DNA from: JAIROC01 sp031553535
GTDB taxonomy: Bacteria > Bacteroidota > Bacteroidia > Bacteroidales > WCHB1-69
Direction: 5' to 3'
Length of the DNA: 64,000 bases
Assembly: GCA_031553535.1 (NCBI GenBank)
Contig: JAVBLM010000021.1
Coordinates: 1 to 64,000 of the forward strand
Shown: positions 18,801 through 26,348 of the stretch, piece after piece
Position numbering within the stretch: the stretch's first letter is position 1
Layout of the letters: every line of letters begins with the position of its first letter
Notes under the pieces: model-generated
What the model was told of the DNA's origin: nothing
Databases searched by the model: none
Seen by the model: the letters and a program-made list of their open reading frames with translations, nothing else
Translations under genes and position numbers: made by a program

Positions 18801-18911
18801 GTTAAGGAAGTAAGCGCAGGATACGAATGCGGATTAAATATCGAAAGCTTTAATGATATTAAAGTAGGTGATATTATAGAAGGCTTTGAAGAAGTAGAAG
18901 TAAAAAGATAG
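15846..18911 (+). CDS. infB: translation initiation factor IF-2
   Basis: IF-2 is the GTPase that delivers initiator fMet-tRNA to the 30S subunit and promotes subunit joining. The 1,021 residues are: an IF2_N domain at the start (IPRLGKAAREFNIATSTIVEFLSKKGF), a long Lys/Glu-rich disordered linker (about 60-430), a second IF2_N domain (about 445-500), the G domain (about 525-690; G1 GHVDHGKTSLL, G3 DTPGHEAF, G4 NKIDKPGAD), and domains II-IV to the end. The ATG at 15846 gives the expected MSEEIKIPRLG start; a TTG six bases upstream is less likely. The linker holds two near copies of a VGK-DL--INTKTKPKKK motif (about residues 137-155 and 242-262). Confidence 0.97.
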   Translation: MSEEIKIPRLGKAAREFNIATSTIVEFLSKKGFTIEDSINTKLTNDMYRLLTVEYQSEKNIKEEAQRLEITSLKSSVPASSQEFKPENEKIIKETKPVTKDIINDESTEQQEQSQLVVPDAIKIEEEPVIAKPKVVGKVDLDTINTKTKPKKKIKEAKTAVVPKEEADKKEEEIEKPAIEEKVEIEQDKPIVSLEKEEEPELVITHDEEEEKIEEKQEEVIPVQKKEPEMIKTEIPNLKAPTIVGKLDLASINTKTKPKKKTKEELRKEKEERLRADRLLQEAKKEKAAKIRQSQEKDKQETEQTNLKPSNFLETTVEKLSGVKVVDKIDIPSTKKDAKPKPEKEEKSGKRKRIKTFNNSDKAPAQKDNEKGSHHGKHYKEPIRKDKRAEISEEEIDLQIKKTMARMAPLGKTKASKHRKEKREQFHQEIEQAQERQAQEKNILKVTEFITVNDLANMMNVPVSKIIATCMSIGLVVAINQRLDAENIVLLAEEYGYTVQFVGVEDEEEKEEEVSNPEDLVPRAPIVTVMGHVDHGKTSLLDYIRKTNVIAGEAGGITQHIGAYEVELADKRSITFLDTPGHEAFTAMRARGAKITDIVIIVIAADDSIMPQTVEAINHAQAAGVPMIFAINKIDKPGADPEKIRTALANMNLLVEEWGGKIQSQEISAKKGINVDTLLEKVLIEAEMLELKANPKIHATGTVIESSLDKGRGYIAKMLIQNGTLRKGDIVVAGTSYGKIKAMYNERNQLIPSAGPSAPVLLLGMDSAPQAGDTFKVYTDEREAKSIVSKRQQLIREQGLRTQKHITLTEIGRRIAVGDFKELNIIVKGDVDGSIEALSDSLLRLTTEGVEVKVIHKSVGQVTESDVLLASASNAIIVAFQVRPSSGARKLAEHEQIDIRTYSIIYDAINEIKDAIEGMKAPEIRENIVCNIEVRETFRISKVGTIAGCYVLDGKIQRNTRIRVIRDGIVIYTGKLGSLKRFKDDVKEVSAGYECGLNIESFNDIKVGDIIEGFEEVEVKR

Positions 18912-18954
18912 CCATTATTCAAGCTTCAAGAAGTTGGAGAAGCTAAGGTTTTAC

Positions 18955-19036
18955 GCTATTAAATGGCAGTAATATGTTGGTTAGAATCGTTATTGTAAGG
19001 GACAAAACCCAGAGGTTCAGCATAGCCAACCACCCA
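18955..19036. repeat. degenerate copy of the dispersed repeat family
   Basis: GGCAGTAATATGTTGGTTAG followed by ATCGTTATTGTAAGG aligns with the better-preserved segment at about 36,976-37,016 in the GIY-YIG element. Its continuation, ending GCATAGCCAACCACCC, matches the 38.3-kb inverted-repeat element. It lies between converging infB and thioesterase genes. No terminator is visible here. Confidence 0.6.
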
Positions 19037-19084
19037 AATCTTGAACTTTAAATCTTGAATGAAAATTGACTTGCATAGCTTTTG

Positions 19085-19516
19085 TTATAATTTTATTCCC
19101 TCAAAAGTCTCAACTTTCTCTTTAAACTCTTTGGAGATTTCTTTGGAGGTGTTGTTTTCTTTATCATAACCGGACATTATAGATAAGCAGGTACTTTTGA
19201 TCTTTCCTGTATTATTATTATCAATAATACGCTGGATCATTTTTACGCTTTTAGTCCCTATTCCAATTATTTTGGTTTCAACACTGAGATCATCCAGGAA
19301 AAGGATTGATTCCATAAAGTCACATTCGGTACGAACAACTACTTTATCCATCTTATCCCAACGGGTATCTTCATTGATTTGGTTTAGATAATCTAATCGT
19401 CCCAAATCATAATATGAATAAATAACACCGTTGTTTACATGGCCAAAAGGATCCAAATCGGTCATGCGAATTTGTATATGTTTTTTACTTTTAAATATCA
19501 AGTTGCCTGTATCCAT
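19085..19516 (-). CDS. acyl-CoA thioesterase, 4HBT hotdog family
   Basis: This 143-residue single hotdog-domain protein would hydrolyse an acyl-CoA or acyl-ACP thioester. The family motif with its catalytic Asp is visible as IRMTDLDPFGHVNNGVIYSYYD (about residues 17-38), followed by the long hotdog helix and the strands VVVRTECDFMESILFLDDLSVETKIIGIGTKSVKM. The length is typical of YbgC/FadM-like thioesterases. The substrate is not predictable. It is on the minus strand upstream of nrdJ, but the terminator at 19547-19567 lies between the nrdJ stop and this gene's start, so the two are separate units. Confidence 0.85.
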   Translation of the reverse strand: MDTGNLIFKSKKHIQIRMTDLDPFGHVNNGVIYSYYDLGRLDYLNQINEDTRWDKMDKVVVRTECDFMESILFLDDLSVETKIIGIGTKSVKMIQRIIDNNNTGKIKSTCLSIMSGYDKENNTSKEISKEFKEKVETFEGIKL

Positions 19517-19546
19517 TTCTATCTAATAAAGTCTTTTAAATAAAAA

Positions 19547-19567
19547 AGCAGGATTTTTACCTGCTTG
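19547..19567 (-). terminator. intrinsic terminator of nrdJ
   Basis: On the minus strand AAGCAGG (19567-19561) pairs with CCTGCTT (19553-19547) around a 7-base A-rich loop, followed by TTTTTTAT. It begins 7 bases after the nrdJ stop. Confidence 0.8.
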
Positions 19568-19573
19568 TATGAA

Positions 19574-22342
19574 TTATCCGCATTTGGAATGGCCACAATT
19601 CATACACGTGACACATCCGTCTTTATATACCAGAGCTTCTTGAGAGCATTCCGGGCATGACTGTTTTACTTTGGTGCCCTCTTTGATATATTTTTTCAAA
19701 GCACGGGTTACTCCGTTTTTCCAGGTCATGATATTGTCATCATCAAAACGAAGTTTGGATATAAGATTCACCACACTTGGGATTGGCATTCCATGGCGCA
19801 AAATACCGGAAATTAGTTTTGCATAATTCCAATATTCTTCCTGAAACATACGGGATAAACCGCGAATGATGCCTTCGTAACCTTCTTTGTCTACAAAAAG
19901 AAAGTCATAACGAGCCGGCTCTGTTTTTGTAGGTTTAACTCGTACCACCCAACCTGTTTTGATAGCAGGATGCAGATAAAAGCAATCGGCTTTACCGGTA
20001 AAGATTTCATAAGGTTTTCCTTCGTATAATCCAACTACCGCAATCCATTCTTCATCCATATTTTTAAACCGGACAACTTCTGCTTCAATTTTTTCCGGTC
20101 GTTTAGGGGCATTGTTTTCAGAGAAATCTATCTTTCCGGATGTATTTTTTTCTTTGGATTTCACTAAAACGCCGTCACGTGAACCTTCCCGATAGATAGT
20201 CATTCCCTTGCAACCGCTTTCCCATGCTGTTTTATAAATATCACTAACTACCTCTTCCGTTACGGTTTCCGGAATATTAACAGTTACACTGATAGAATGA
20301 TCAACCCATTTCTGAACCGCTCCTTGTAACTGTACTTTCATTACCCAGTCAATATCATGAGCAGTGGCTTTGTAATAAGGAGATTTCTCAATTAGCTTAT
20401 TGAGTTCCTCTGTTTGCATGTATTTAAGGTTTTCAGCATCGTATCCATTAATTGTTGCCCAAGTTTTGAATTTAGGATGTAAAACTTGATATTCTTCAAA
20501 GGAATCGCCATTCGCGTCCGTAAAACTGATCTTTACATTTTCGTCTGTCGGATTTACTTTACGACGACGAGTATAAGCAATCATAAATACGGGTTCAATT
20601 CCTGAAGTGGTTTGGGTACATAAGCTTACGCTACCGGTCGGCGCTACGGTAAGTAGTGCAATATTACGTCTGCCGTGTATCATCATTTCCTGATATAATT
20701 CAGGATCAGCTTCCCGCAATCGTCTGATAAATGGATTTTGACTTTCTTTACTGGTATTATAAATTTCAAACTTGCCACGTTCCTTAGCCAACTCAACAGA
20801 AGAACGGTAAGCCGCTAATGCAAGTTGTTTATGTACTTCAGTGGAAAACTCGATAGCTTCTTCCGATCCATAGCGTATGTTTAATGCTGCCAGCATATCT
20901 CCTTCCGCAGTGATACCTAATCCTGTACGACGTCCTGTCGTTGCTTTTTTTCTGATTTTTGTCCATAATTCTTTTTCTACATGTTTAATGCTTTCGGCTT
21001 CCGGATCAGATTCTATTTTCTGTAAGATAGTATCAATCTTTTCTATCTCCATATCAATTAAATCATCCATTAAGCGTTGTGCTATTTTAACATGGGATTT
21101 AAATTTTTCAAAGTTAAAGGAAGCAGATTCCGTAAATGGGTTATTTACATAACTATATAGATTTACTGCCAATAATCGACAACTATCGTATGGACAAAGG
21201 GGTATTTCCCCACATGGATTCGTAGAAACGGTTTCAAACCCAAAATCTGCATAACAATCGGGGATAGACTCTTTTTTAATAGTATCCCAGAACAAAACAC
21301 CGGGCTCTGCTGATTTCCATGCGTTATGAATGATCTTATCCCATATTTTCTTTGCATCAACCTCATGTTTAATGGTAGGATTTTTAGAATCAATAGGATA
21401 TTGTTGTATATAAGGAATACCTGTTTTTACGCATTGCATAAATTCATCATCGATTTTAACAGAAACGTTGGCTCCTGTAATTTTTCCCAAAGTCATTTTT
21501 GCATCAATGAATTTTTCAGCATCAGGATGTTTGATGGATATACTTAACATCAATGCTCCCCTGCGACCGCCTTGGGCTACTTCACGAGTAGAGTTGGAAT
21601 AGCGTTCCATAAAAGGGACAATACCGGTTGATGTCAGCGCGCTATTATGAACCAGACTGCCTTCCGGACGAATATGTGACAGATCATGCCCTACTCCTCC
21701 GCGTCTTTTCATCAATTGGACTTGTTCTTCATCTACCTTCATGATCGATCCGTATGAATCGGAATTACTTCCATGTCCGATCACAAAGCAATTGGATAAA
21801 GAAGCTATTTGGAAGTAATTTCCTATGCCGAACATGGGGCTTCCTTGCGGGATGATATATTGGAAGTTTTTCAATAAATGATTTATCGTGGTTTCATCCA
21901 AAGGATTTGGATATTTCCGTTCTATTCGGGCAAATTCCCGTGAAATACGCCGATGCATATCGTCAGGAGTTTGTTCACGCAAATCTCCTACTTCGTCGCG
22001 TAAAGCATATTTATTCATCCACACATTGGCGACCATTTCATCCCCATCGAAATATTCAGTGGCCTTTGCTAAAACTTCATCTGCGGTATATTTTTTTGTA
22101 TTAGGGTTCACAGCAACATTCTCCTGTAGTTCGGAACCTTCTTGTAAGTCTTTCACTTTTATTGTATTATTTACTTCTACTTCATGATATGTCTGTGAGG
22201 GGCGAGTTTTTTGACGGGCATTTAAAAGAGACTCTTTTTTGAAATCCGGTTTGGAAGATAGTTTATCGTATTTTTCTGTTTCAAGTTTACTTCCTTCATT
22301 GTCAGATGTGTTGGGGCTGAATAAATCCTTAAAAAAGTCCAT
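19574..22342 (-). CDS. nrdJ: adenosylcobalamin-dependent (class II) ribonucleotide reductase
   Basis: The enzyme reduces ribonucleotides to deoxyribonucleotides with a B12-derived radical and works with or without oxygen. The 922 residues show the class II hallmarks: NCFVIGHGSNSDSYGSIM, the RRGGVGHDLSHIRPEGS loop (about residues 217-234), the active-site NPCGEIPLCPYDSCRLL segment (about 385-401), the VAPTGSVSLCTQTTSGIEP loop (about 565-583) and the GCKGMTIYREGSRDGVL barrel segment. The C-terminus ends in a cysteine-rich tail (CPEC, CVTCMNCGHSKCG) typical of the long NrdJ form and likely involved in redox or zinc binding. The first about 110 residues are a non-catalytic extension. No cobalamin riboswitch is recognisable in the upstream 150 bases. 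Confidence 0.95.
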   Translation of the reverse strand: MDFFKDLFSPNTSDNEGSKLETEKYDKLSSKPDFKKESLLNARQKTRPSQTYHEVEVNNTIKVKDLQEGSELQENVAVNPNTKKYTADEVLAKATEYFDGDEMVANVWMNKYALRDEVGDLREQTPDDMHRRISREFARIERKYPNPLDETTINHLLKNFQYIIPQGSPMFGIGNYFQIASLSNCFVIGHGSNSDSYGSIMKVDEEQVQLMKRRGGVGHDLSHIRPEGSLVHNSALTSTGIVPFMERYSNSTREVAQGGRRGALMLSISIKHPDAEKFIDAKMTLGKITGANVSVKIDDEFMQCVKTGIPYIQQYPIDSKNPTIKHEVDAKKIWDKIIHNAWKSAEPGVLFWDTIKKESIPDCYADFGFETVSTNPCGEIPLCPYDSCRLLAVNLYSYVNNPFTESASFNFEKFKSHVKIAQRLMDDLIDMEIEKIDTILQKIESDPEAESIKHVEKELWTKIRKKATTGRRTGLGITAEGDMLAALNIRYGSEEAIEFSTEVHKQLALAAYRSSVELAKERGKFEIYNTSKESQNPFIRRLREADPELYQEMMIHGRRNIALLTVAPTGSVSLCTQTTSGIEPVFMIAYTRRRKVNPTDENVKISFTDANGDSFEEYQVLHPKFKTWATINGYDAENLKYMQTEELNKLIEKSPYYKATAHDIDWVMKVQLQGAVQKWVDHSISVTVNIPETVTEEVVSDIYKTAWESGCKGMTIYREGSRDGVLVKSKEKNTSGKIDFSENNAPKRPEKIEAEVVRFKNMDEEWIAVVGLYEGKPYEIFTGKADCFYLHPAIKTGWVVRVKPTKTEPARYDFLFVDKEGYEGIIRGLSRMFQEEYWNYAKLISGILRHGMPIPSVVNLISKLRFDDDNIMTWKNGVTRALKKYIKEGTKVKQSCPECSQEALVYKDGCVTCMNCGHSKCG

Positions 22343-22472
22343 AAATATATATTTATAACAGTTTATTTTTTTATAATCACAAGATAATATTTCTCTTGTT
22401 TCTGAAAATTCTTTGCAAAAAACTGAATATTGGTACTTTGATATACAAAGTTAAATTTTACCATATTCTCTA

Positions 22473-22480
22473 CAAAGATA
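22473..22480 (-). promoter_or_regulatory. -7 promoter element for nrdJ (TATCTTTG)
   Basis: On the minus strand TATCTTTG occurs 131 bases before the nrdJ start; a second candidate TAACTTTG lies at 22446-22453. Either could initiate a leader of about 100 bases. Confidence 0.4.
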
Positions 22481-22721
22481 GAACACATAAAAATAATTTT
22501 AGTTTAAAAAGAATGAAAATAATTAACAAATTAATGTTATTAATTATTGTTGCTAATATACATAATGATAGGAATAAAAATTGGATTTTAATGCTTTTTT
22601 AATAAGTAGATATTGGTAATTATTTAATTTTTTAATAGAAACTTGTTTAAAATTGGCGTAGTATAATGATGATAAAAGGAATGATATTGAAAGTTTCCCA
22701 ACAAATTGATTTTGTTTCATA

Positions 22722-22877
22722 ATGAACGAATGCGGCGTTGAAAGCATCCGGGCAATCATTGGTTCTTTCAAGTACAAAAGCCGGTTGTTAGAATCAACAG
22801 TAAATAAACCGAAAGTGATAATGTTGTATGGGGATAACGGCAAAGCAACACTGAAAAAGCTGCATATGGGTATTTGA
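22722..22877 (+). pseudogene. possible 51-aa gene remnant in the nrdJ-hdr intergenic region
   Basis: An ATG-started frame of 51 codons (begins MNECGVESIRAIIGSFKYK, ends LKKLHMGI) has less AT-skewed, more coding-like codon use than the surrounding DNA. I recognise no family. It lacks a visible promoter and lies in a region of 850 bases that otherwise holds only the 42-bp repeat array. It may be a decayed gene fragment or chance. Confidence 0.25.
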
Positions 22878-22948
22878 TAAATATTGGCCATATAGTAATA
22901 TTTATATCTCCCATAATAAAGGATATTGTCCGAAAAATATAAGACATA

Positions 22949-23158
22949 CCTTCGGGAGTTTCTGAAATTGTCCCGACAATTGTCGGCATACTTTCAGACT
23001 TTCCTGAAATCTCCAAATAAAAGTTTAAGACATTTTCAGGCTTTCCTGAAATCTTCAAATAAAAGTTTGAGACGTTTTCAGGTTTTCCTGAAATCTTCAA
23101 ATAAAAGTTTGGGACGTTTTCAGGCTTTCCTGAAATCTTCAAATAAAAGTTTGGGGGG
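22949..23158. repeat. 42-bp tandem repeat array with an internal hairpin in each unit
   Basis: Units begin at 22991, 23033, 23075 and 23117, exactly 42 bases apart, with a diverged fifth unit at 22949. Each unit contains TTCAGGCTTTCCTGAA (6-bp stem, 4-base loop; the variants are compatible with pairing) and then ATCTTCAAATAAAAGTTT. The diverged first unit instead carries a perfect palindrome CCGACAATTGTCGG at 22973-22986. Reading frames through the array give a 14-residue period on either strand and are not annotated as genes. The function is unknown; the array lies just downstream of the hdr operon. Confidence 0.9.
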
Positions 23159-23195
23159 TCTATTGGGTCTATTCAATAAAGTGATTATCAAAAAT

Positions 23196-24965
23196 CTAAT
23201 GAATAATTTTACTTGCCGTTAATTCTGCAATATCCTCAATAGTATTTCTTGTCCCATGCAAAAAAGCGCGTTTACACATAGGGCAGGCGGTGATAATAAT
23301 ATCTGCCTTGGTTTTTGTTAAATTTTCCAATGAATTATTCCGGATCTGCATTTGTTGAGTTAATTCTATTGCCGTATTTCCCAAATTGTATCCGCAGCAA
23401 ATGCTGTTTTCCCTTTCATCTTGCGGAATTAATATATTACCTATAGCGTTGATTATTCTACGGGGTTCTTCATATACGTTACATCCCCTGCCCAGCTCGC
23501 AAGGATCATGGTAAACAATGTTTAAATCTGATTTTTCGAGATTAATAATTTTGTTATTAATTAACCGATCGATGTATTGTGTGTGGTGTAATACTTCTAT
23601 ATTTAAATTATATTCCCTGGTAAAAGACTGATAACATATAGGACAGGAAGTAACCAAAAGCTTTGCTCCTGATTTTTCAATCAATTCTGTATTTTTGCCT
23701 CTCAGAATTTCCGATTGCTTTTGAAATCCTTGTTGTAATAAAGGCCTTCCACAGCAAATAGATTTGTCTTCATCCATGAACCAATACGTCTGATTGGCTG
23801 CTTCGAATATTTTTTTCATGGATGAGATTGTATTTGGGGTAAGATGAGACATGCAGCCTGCAAAATAAATTACATCGGGTATAGCCTCGATAGGAGTTTC
23901 GTTGATGAAACCGTAGTAGTTTTTATCTTCAAAATTATCTTTTTTACGATAGATTTCACGGATTTTGGTCGATTCTATACCTACCGGACATGCCTTAACG
24001 CAACGATCGCACATCAGGCAATTATCAACCACCTCATTGGTTAATTGCTTATATCGTGCATCCCTGACAAAATAAACCGATTGTACATTTTTAATATCCA
24101 ACGCGGTGTTCAAAGGGCAAACATCAATACATATTCCACAACGGGAACATGCATTTAATTCTACGTCGGTATAACCTGTATTGTTTTTTTCTTCTGTTAC
24201 ACCCCATTTCCGTAGAAATACCAGTAAAACTTCCGTGAAAATATGCATATAACGGGTAAACGGCATCCCGATAAAAAAGAAACAAAGAGCAAAAGAATAT
24301 ATCCACCAAAGAGGTAATTCGATGGTTTGTAGAGGCAAGAAAGAAAGTGCATTGCCTAACGATTGAGTTAGAAATCCCCCGTTACTTTTTATTCCTGCGG
24401 AAATACTTTCAGCCAAAAGGCGAAAAGGGAAAATACACCAAAGCGCCGTAAGAGTTATTTTATCATATATTGTATGTTTGGTTGTTCGTTTCATTCCCAT
24501 AAGCCGGGAATAAAAACGCTTGGTAAAAGCTAAAAATAAACCGGAAAGGACGAATAACAAAAGAAAATCCATTATAAAATTGAAGAAATATTTTCCTCTG
24601 AAGGTGAGTGAAGGATCTTCAAAATAACGGAAAAAAATAGCCAGCCAGGGTTCATCCCAAAATGTATGGCTGTAAAATGTCGTTTCGATTTTTCCTACAA
24701 CAATTAACAGAAACCATCCAAAAGCGAGGCTAAAATGCATGTAACCTAATACAGGATTGGTTTTAAATATATTCCGATGAAATAAACATTCACGAATGGC
24801 TTCCCATATGGCTTTTATCGTTCGTAAAGAAAAGATATTTTTTCTAACTGTCTTTTTCTGGCTTTTACTTAGATTACGTATCCATTTTATGAATAGAAAA
24901 AAAAGTACTCCGAATAAAAAAACCGTACCAACACAAAAAGGGATAACAAAAGGATGATAATTCAT
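23196..24965 (-). CDS. membrane-bound heterodisulfide reductase-like protein (NarI-like membrane domain + 2x[4Fe-4S] + two CCG domains)
   Basis: A 589-residue HdrE/HdrD-type fusion. The N-terminal about 255 residues hold five to six transmembrane helices (for example about 5-28, 75-95, 125-147, 220-250) resembling the NarI/HdrE cytochrome b domain. Two ferredoxin-like clusters follow: CSRCGICIDVCP (about 275) and CLMCDRCVKACP (about 320). Two CCG domains complete the protein: FAGC...CCG...CPIC and DPC...CCG...CPMC, both with the full cysteine set expected for noncubane [4Fe-4S] binding. It should pass electrons between the quinone pool and a disulfide/thiol or the soluble Hdr subunits. It is the last gene of a five-gene operon; its start overlaps the preceding stop as TAATG. 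Confidence 0.85.
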   Translation of the reverse strand: MNYHPFVIPFCVGTVFLFGVLFFLFIKWIRNLSKSQKKTVRKNIFSLRTIKAIWEAIRECLFHRNIFKTNPVLGYMHFSLAFGWFLLIVVGKIETTFYSHTFWDEPWLAIFFRYFEDPSLTFRGKYFFNFIMDFLLLFVLSGLFLAFTKRFYSRLMGMKRTTKHTIYDKITLTALWCIFPFRLLAESISAGIKSNGGFLTQSLGNALSFLPLQTIELPLWWIYSFALCFFFIGMPFTRYMHIFTEVLLVFLRKWGVTEEKNNTGYTDVELNACSRCGICIDVCPLNTALDIKNVQSVYFVRDARYKQLTNEVVDNCLMCDRCVKACPVGIESTKIREIYRKKDNFEDKNYYGFINETPIEAIPDVIYFAGCMSHLTPNTISSMKKIFEAANQTYWFMDEDKSICCGRPLLQQGFQKQSEILRGKNTELIEKSGAKLLVTSCPICYQSFTREYNLNIEVLHHTQYIDRLINNKIINLEKSDLNIVYHDPCELGRGCNVYEEPRRIINAIGNILIPQDERENSICCGYNLGNTAIELTQQMQIRNNSLENLTKTKADIIITACPMCKRAFLHGTRNTIEDIAELTASKIIH

Positions 24966-25303
24966 TATTTTTCTTCTTTAGCAATAAGTAAATTTCTCAT
25001 TGCCATAATCATGGCTCTGATATTAACACCTCGTGGGCAAACCAGTGTACATTTTCCACATAACATGCATTTGTCCAGTTCTTCTTCCAGTGAGATATAA
25101 TCCCCGTAACGATATAACATATTGCATTTTAAAATGCTGAAATCAGTATATTTGGCAGCAGAACAAGTAGAAGAACAGGCTCCGCAACCGATACAACGTT
25201 TGTAGGAAGGGACTTTTTGTATTAAGTACTCTTTCAATGAAAAATCTGTCTTATCAAAATCCAGGATCCTTCCTTTTTGTAATGTAAACCCAAAATCTTT
25301 CAT
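24965..25303 (-). CDS. HdrC-like 4Fe-4S dicluster protein, short
   Basis: A 112-residue protein with two [4Fe-4S] sites: CIGCGACSSTCS (about residues 38-49; the usual final Pro is Ser) and CMLCGKCTLVCPRG (about 78-91). This is the HdrC-type electron-transfer layout linking flavin and CCG subunits, without a membrane segment. It starts 7 bases after the HdrA-like gene and its stop overlaps the membrane HdrD-like gene start (TAATG), so translation is probably coupled. It would serve as the electron wire between the HdrA-like flavoprotein and the membrane subunit; the assignment to that position is inference from gene order. Confidence 0.85.
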   Translation of the reverse strand: MKDFGFTLQKGRILDFDKTDFSLKEYLIQKVPSYKRCIGCGACSSTCSAAKYTDFSILKCNMLYRYGDYISLEEELDKCMLCGKCTLVCPRGVNIRAMIMAMRNLLIAKEEK

Positions 25304-25310
25304 TTATAGA

Positions 25311-26333
25311 TTAATTTTGATCAAGGAATAATGATATTTCAGCTGCTGCCATGGCTCCGTCTTTAATTGTTTTGGGAATGGTCATGGGCCGCTTACAGGT
25401 TCCTGCAACAAATAGTCCTGAATAGTTTGTTTGATTATCGTTTAAGTGACGATTCTTACTAAGAATAAAACCGTATTGATTGGCAATATCAAATTTCTTT
25501 GCAAATTTCAATGTGGTTTCCGATGCATCCATTCCAATCATTAATACCAACATATCCACAGTTAGTTTTAAAGGCCGGGAGAGCAACGTATTTTCGGCTT
25601 TTATTTGAAGCCGGTGATCAAAAGTAGGGGCCACTTCCGAAACTCTTCCGCGGATGAATTGAACATTATATTGTTCCTGTGCTTTACGATAGAGCTCTTC
25701 ATAAAATTGTCCCGACATTCGTAAATCCATATAAAAACAGTACTGTTCTACATCCGGGAGCAATTCTTTTATCTCAATACTTTGTTTTACGGCGCAAATA
25801 CAACAATTAATGGAACAGTAATGATTTCCCACTTTTTCATCCCGGGATCCTACACATTGTAAGAAAGCAACTGTTTTAGGAGTTCTTCCATCTAATGTTT
25901 CTATTTTTCCATTGGCGATCATCGCTTCCAATTCAATCGAAGTGATTACGTCGGGATAAATTCCATATCCGTATTCTTCTTTACGGGTAGCATCAAAATA
26001 ATCGTATCCGCTTGTCAATAGTATGCTTTTCCCGTGAAACGATTCTTCTTTCTGAGTTAAAACAACCCATTGGTCATTTTCCTGATACAGATCGGTAACA
26101 GTTGTATTTGTCTTGATTTTTATATTTTGATTTTCAATGTGCCGGTTCATTTGAGCAAGAAGATCGCCGGCAGGATAAAAGTCAGGAAACAGTTTGTCCA
26201 GTTTTGTTAATTTTCCTCCGGTTTTATCTTCTTTTTCCAACAGGAGAACAGTATGTTTAAATTGGGCAAGACGGTATGCAGCTTCCAGTCCCGCAGGCCC
26301 TGCACCAATGATAATTACATCATATTTTTCCAT
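25311..26333 (-). CDS. HdrA-like FAD-dependent oxidoreductase, minimal form
   Basis: A 340-residue flavoprotein. The N-terminal FAD-binding motif is VIIIGAGPAGLEAAYRLA (about residues 6-23) followed by LLEKEDKTGGKL. The HdrA signature FLQCVGSRD, then NHYCSINCCICAVKQ (about 157-180) provides the cysteine cluster that binds [4Fe-4S] near the flavin. A second nucleotide-binding end reads GLFVAGTCKRPMTIPKTIKDGAMAA. It lacks the extra N-terminal domain and C-terminal ferredoxins of methanogen HdrA (about 650 residues), so it is closer to QmoA-sized HdrA homologs. Located between HdrB-like and HdrC-like genes, it should be the flavin subunit of the complex. Confidence 0.88.
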   Translation of the reverse strand: MEKYDVIIIGAGPAGLEAAYRLAQFKHTVLLLEKEDKTGGKLTKLDKLFPDFYPAGDLLAQMNRHIENQNIKIKTNTTVTDLYQENDQWVVLTQKEESFHGKSILLTSGYDYFDATRKEEYGYGIYPDVITSIELEAMIANGKIETLDGRTPKTVAFLQCVGSRDEKVGNHYCSINCCICAVKQSIEIKELLPDVEQYCFYMDLRMSGQFYEELYRKAQEQYNVQFIRGRVSEVAPTFDHRLQIKAENTLLSRPLKLTVDMLVLMIGMDASETTLKFAKKFDIANQYGFILSKNRHLNDNQTNYSGLFVAGTCKRPMTIPKTIKDGAMAAAEISLFLDQN

Positions 26334-26348
26334 TCGAATTTTTCATTA

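Noticed and set aside
22343..22550. Cobalamin riboswitch upstream of nrdJ
   Set aside because: No B12-box or receptor-like stems could be recognised in the leader; only candidate -7 elements are seen.
22768..23142. Open frame with a 14-residue repeat in the 42-bp array
   Set aside because: The repeat period explains it, both strands are open through the array, and no start signal or domain is present.
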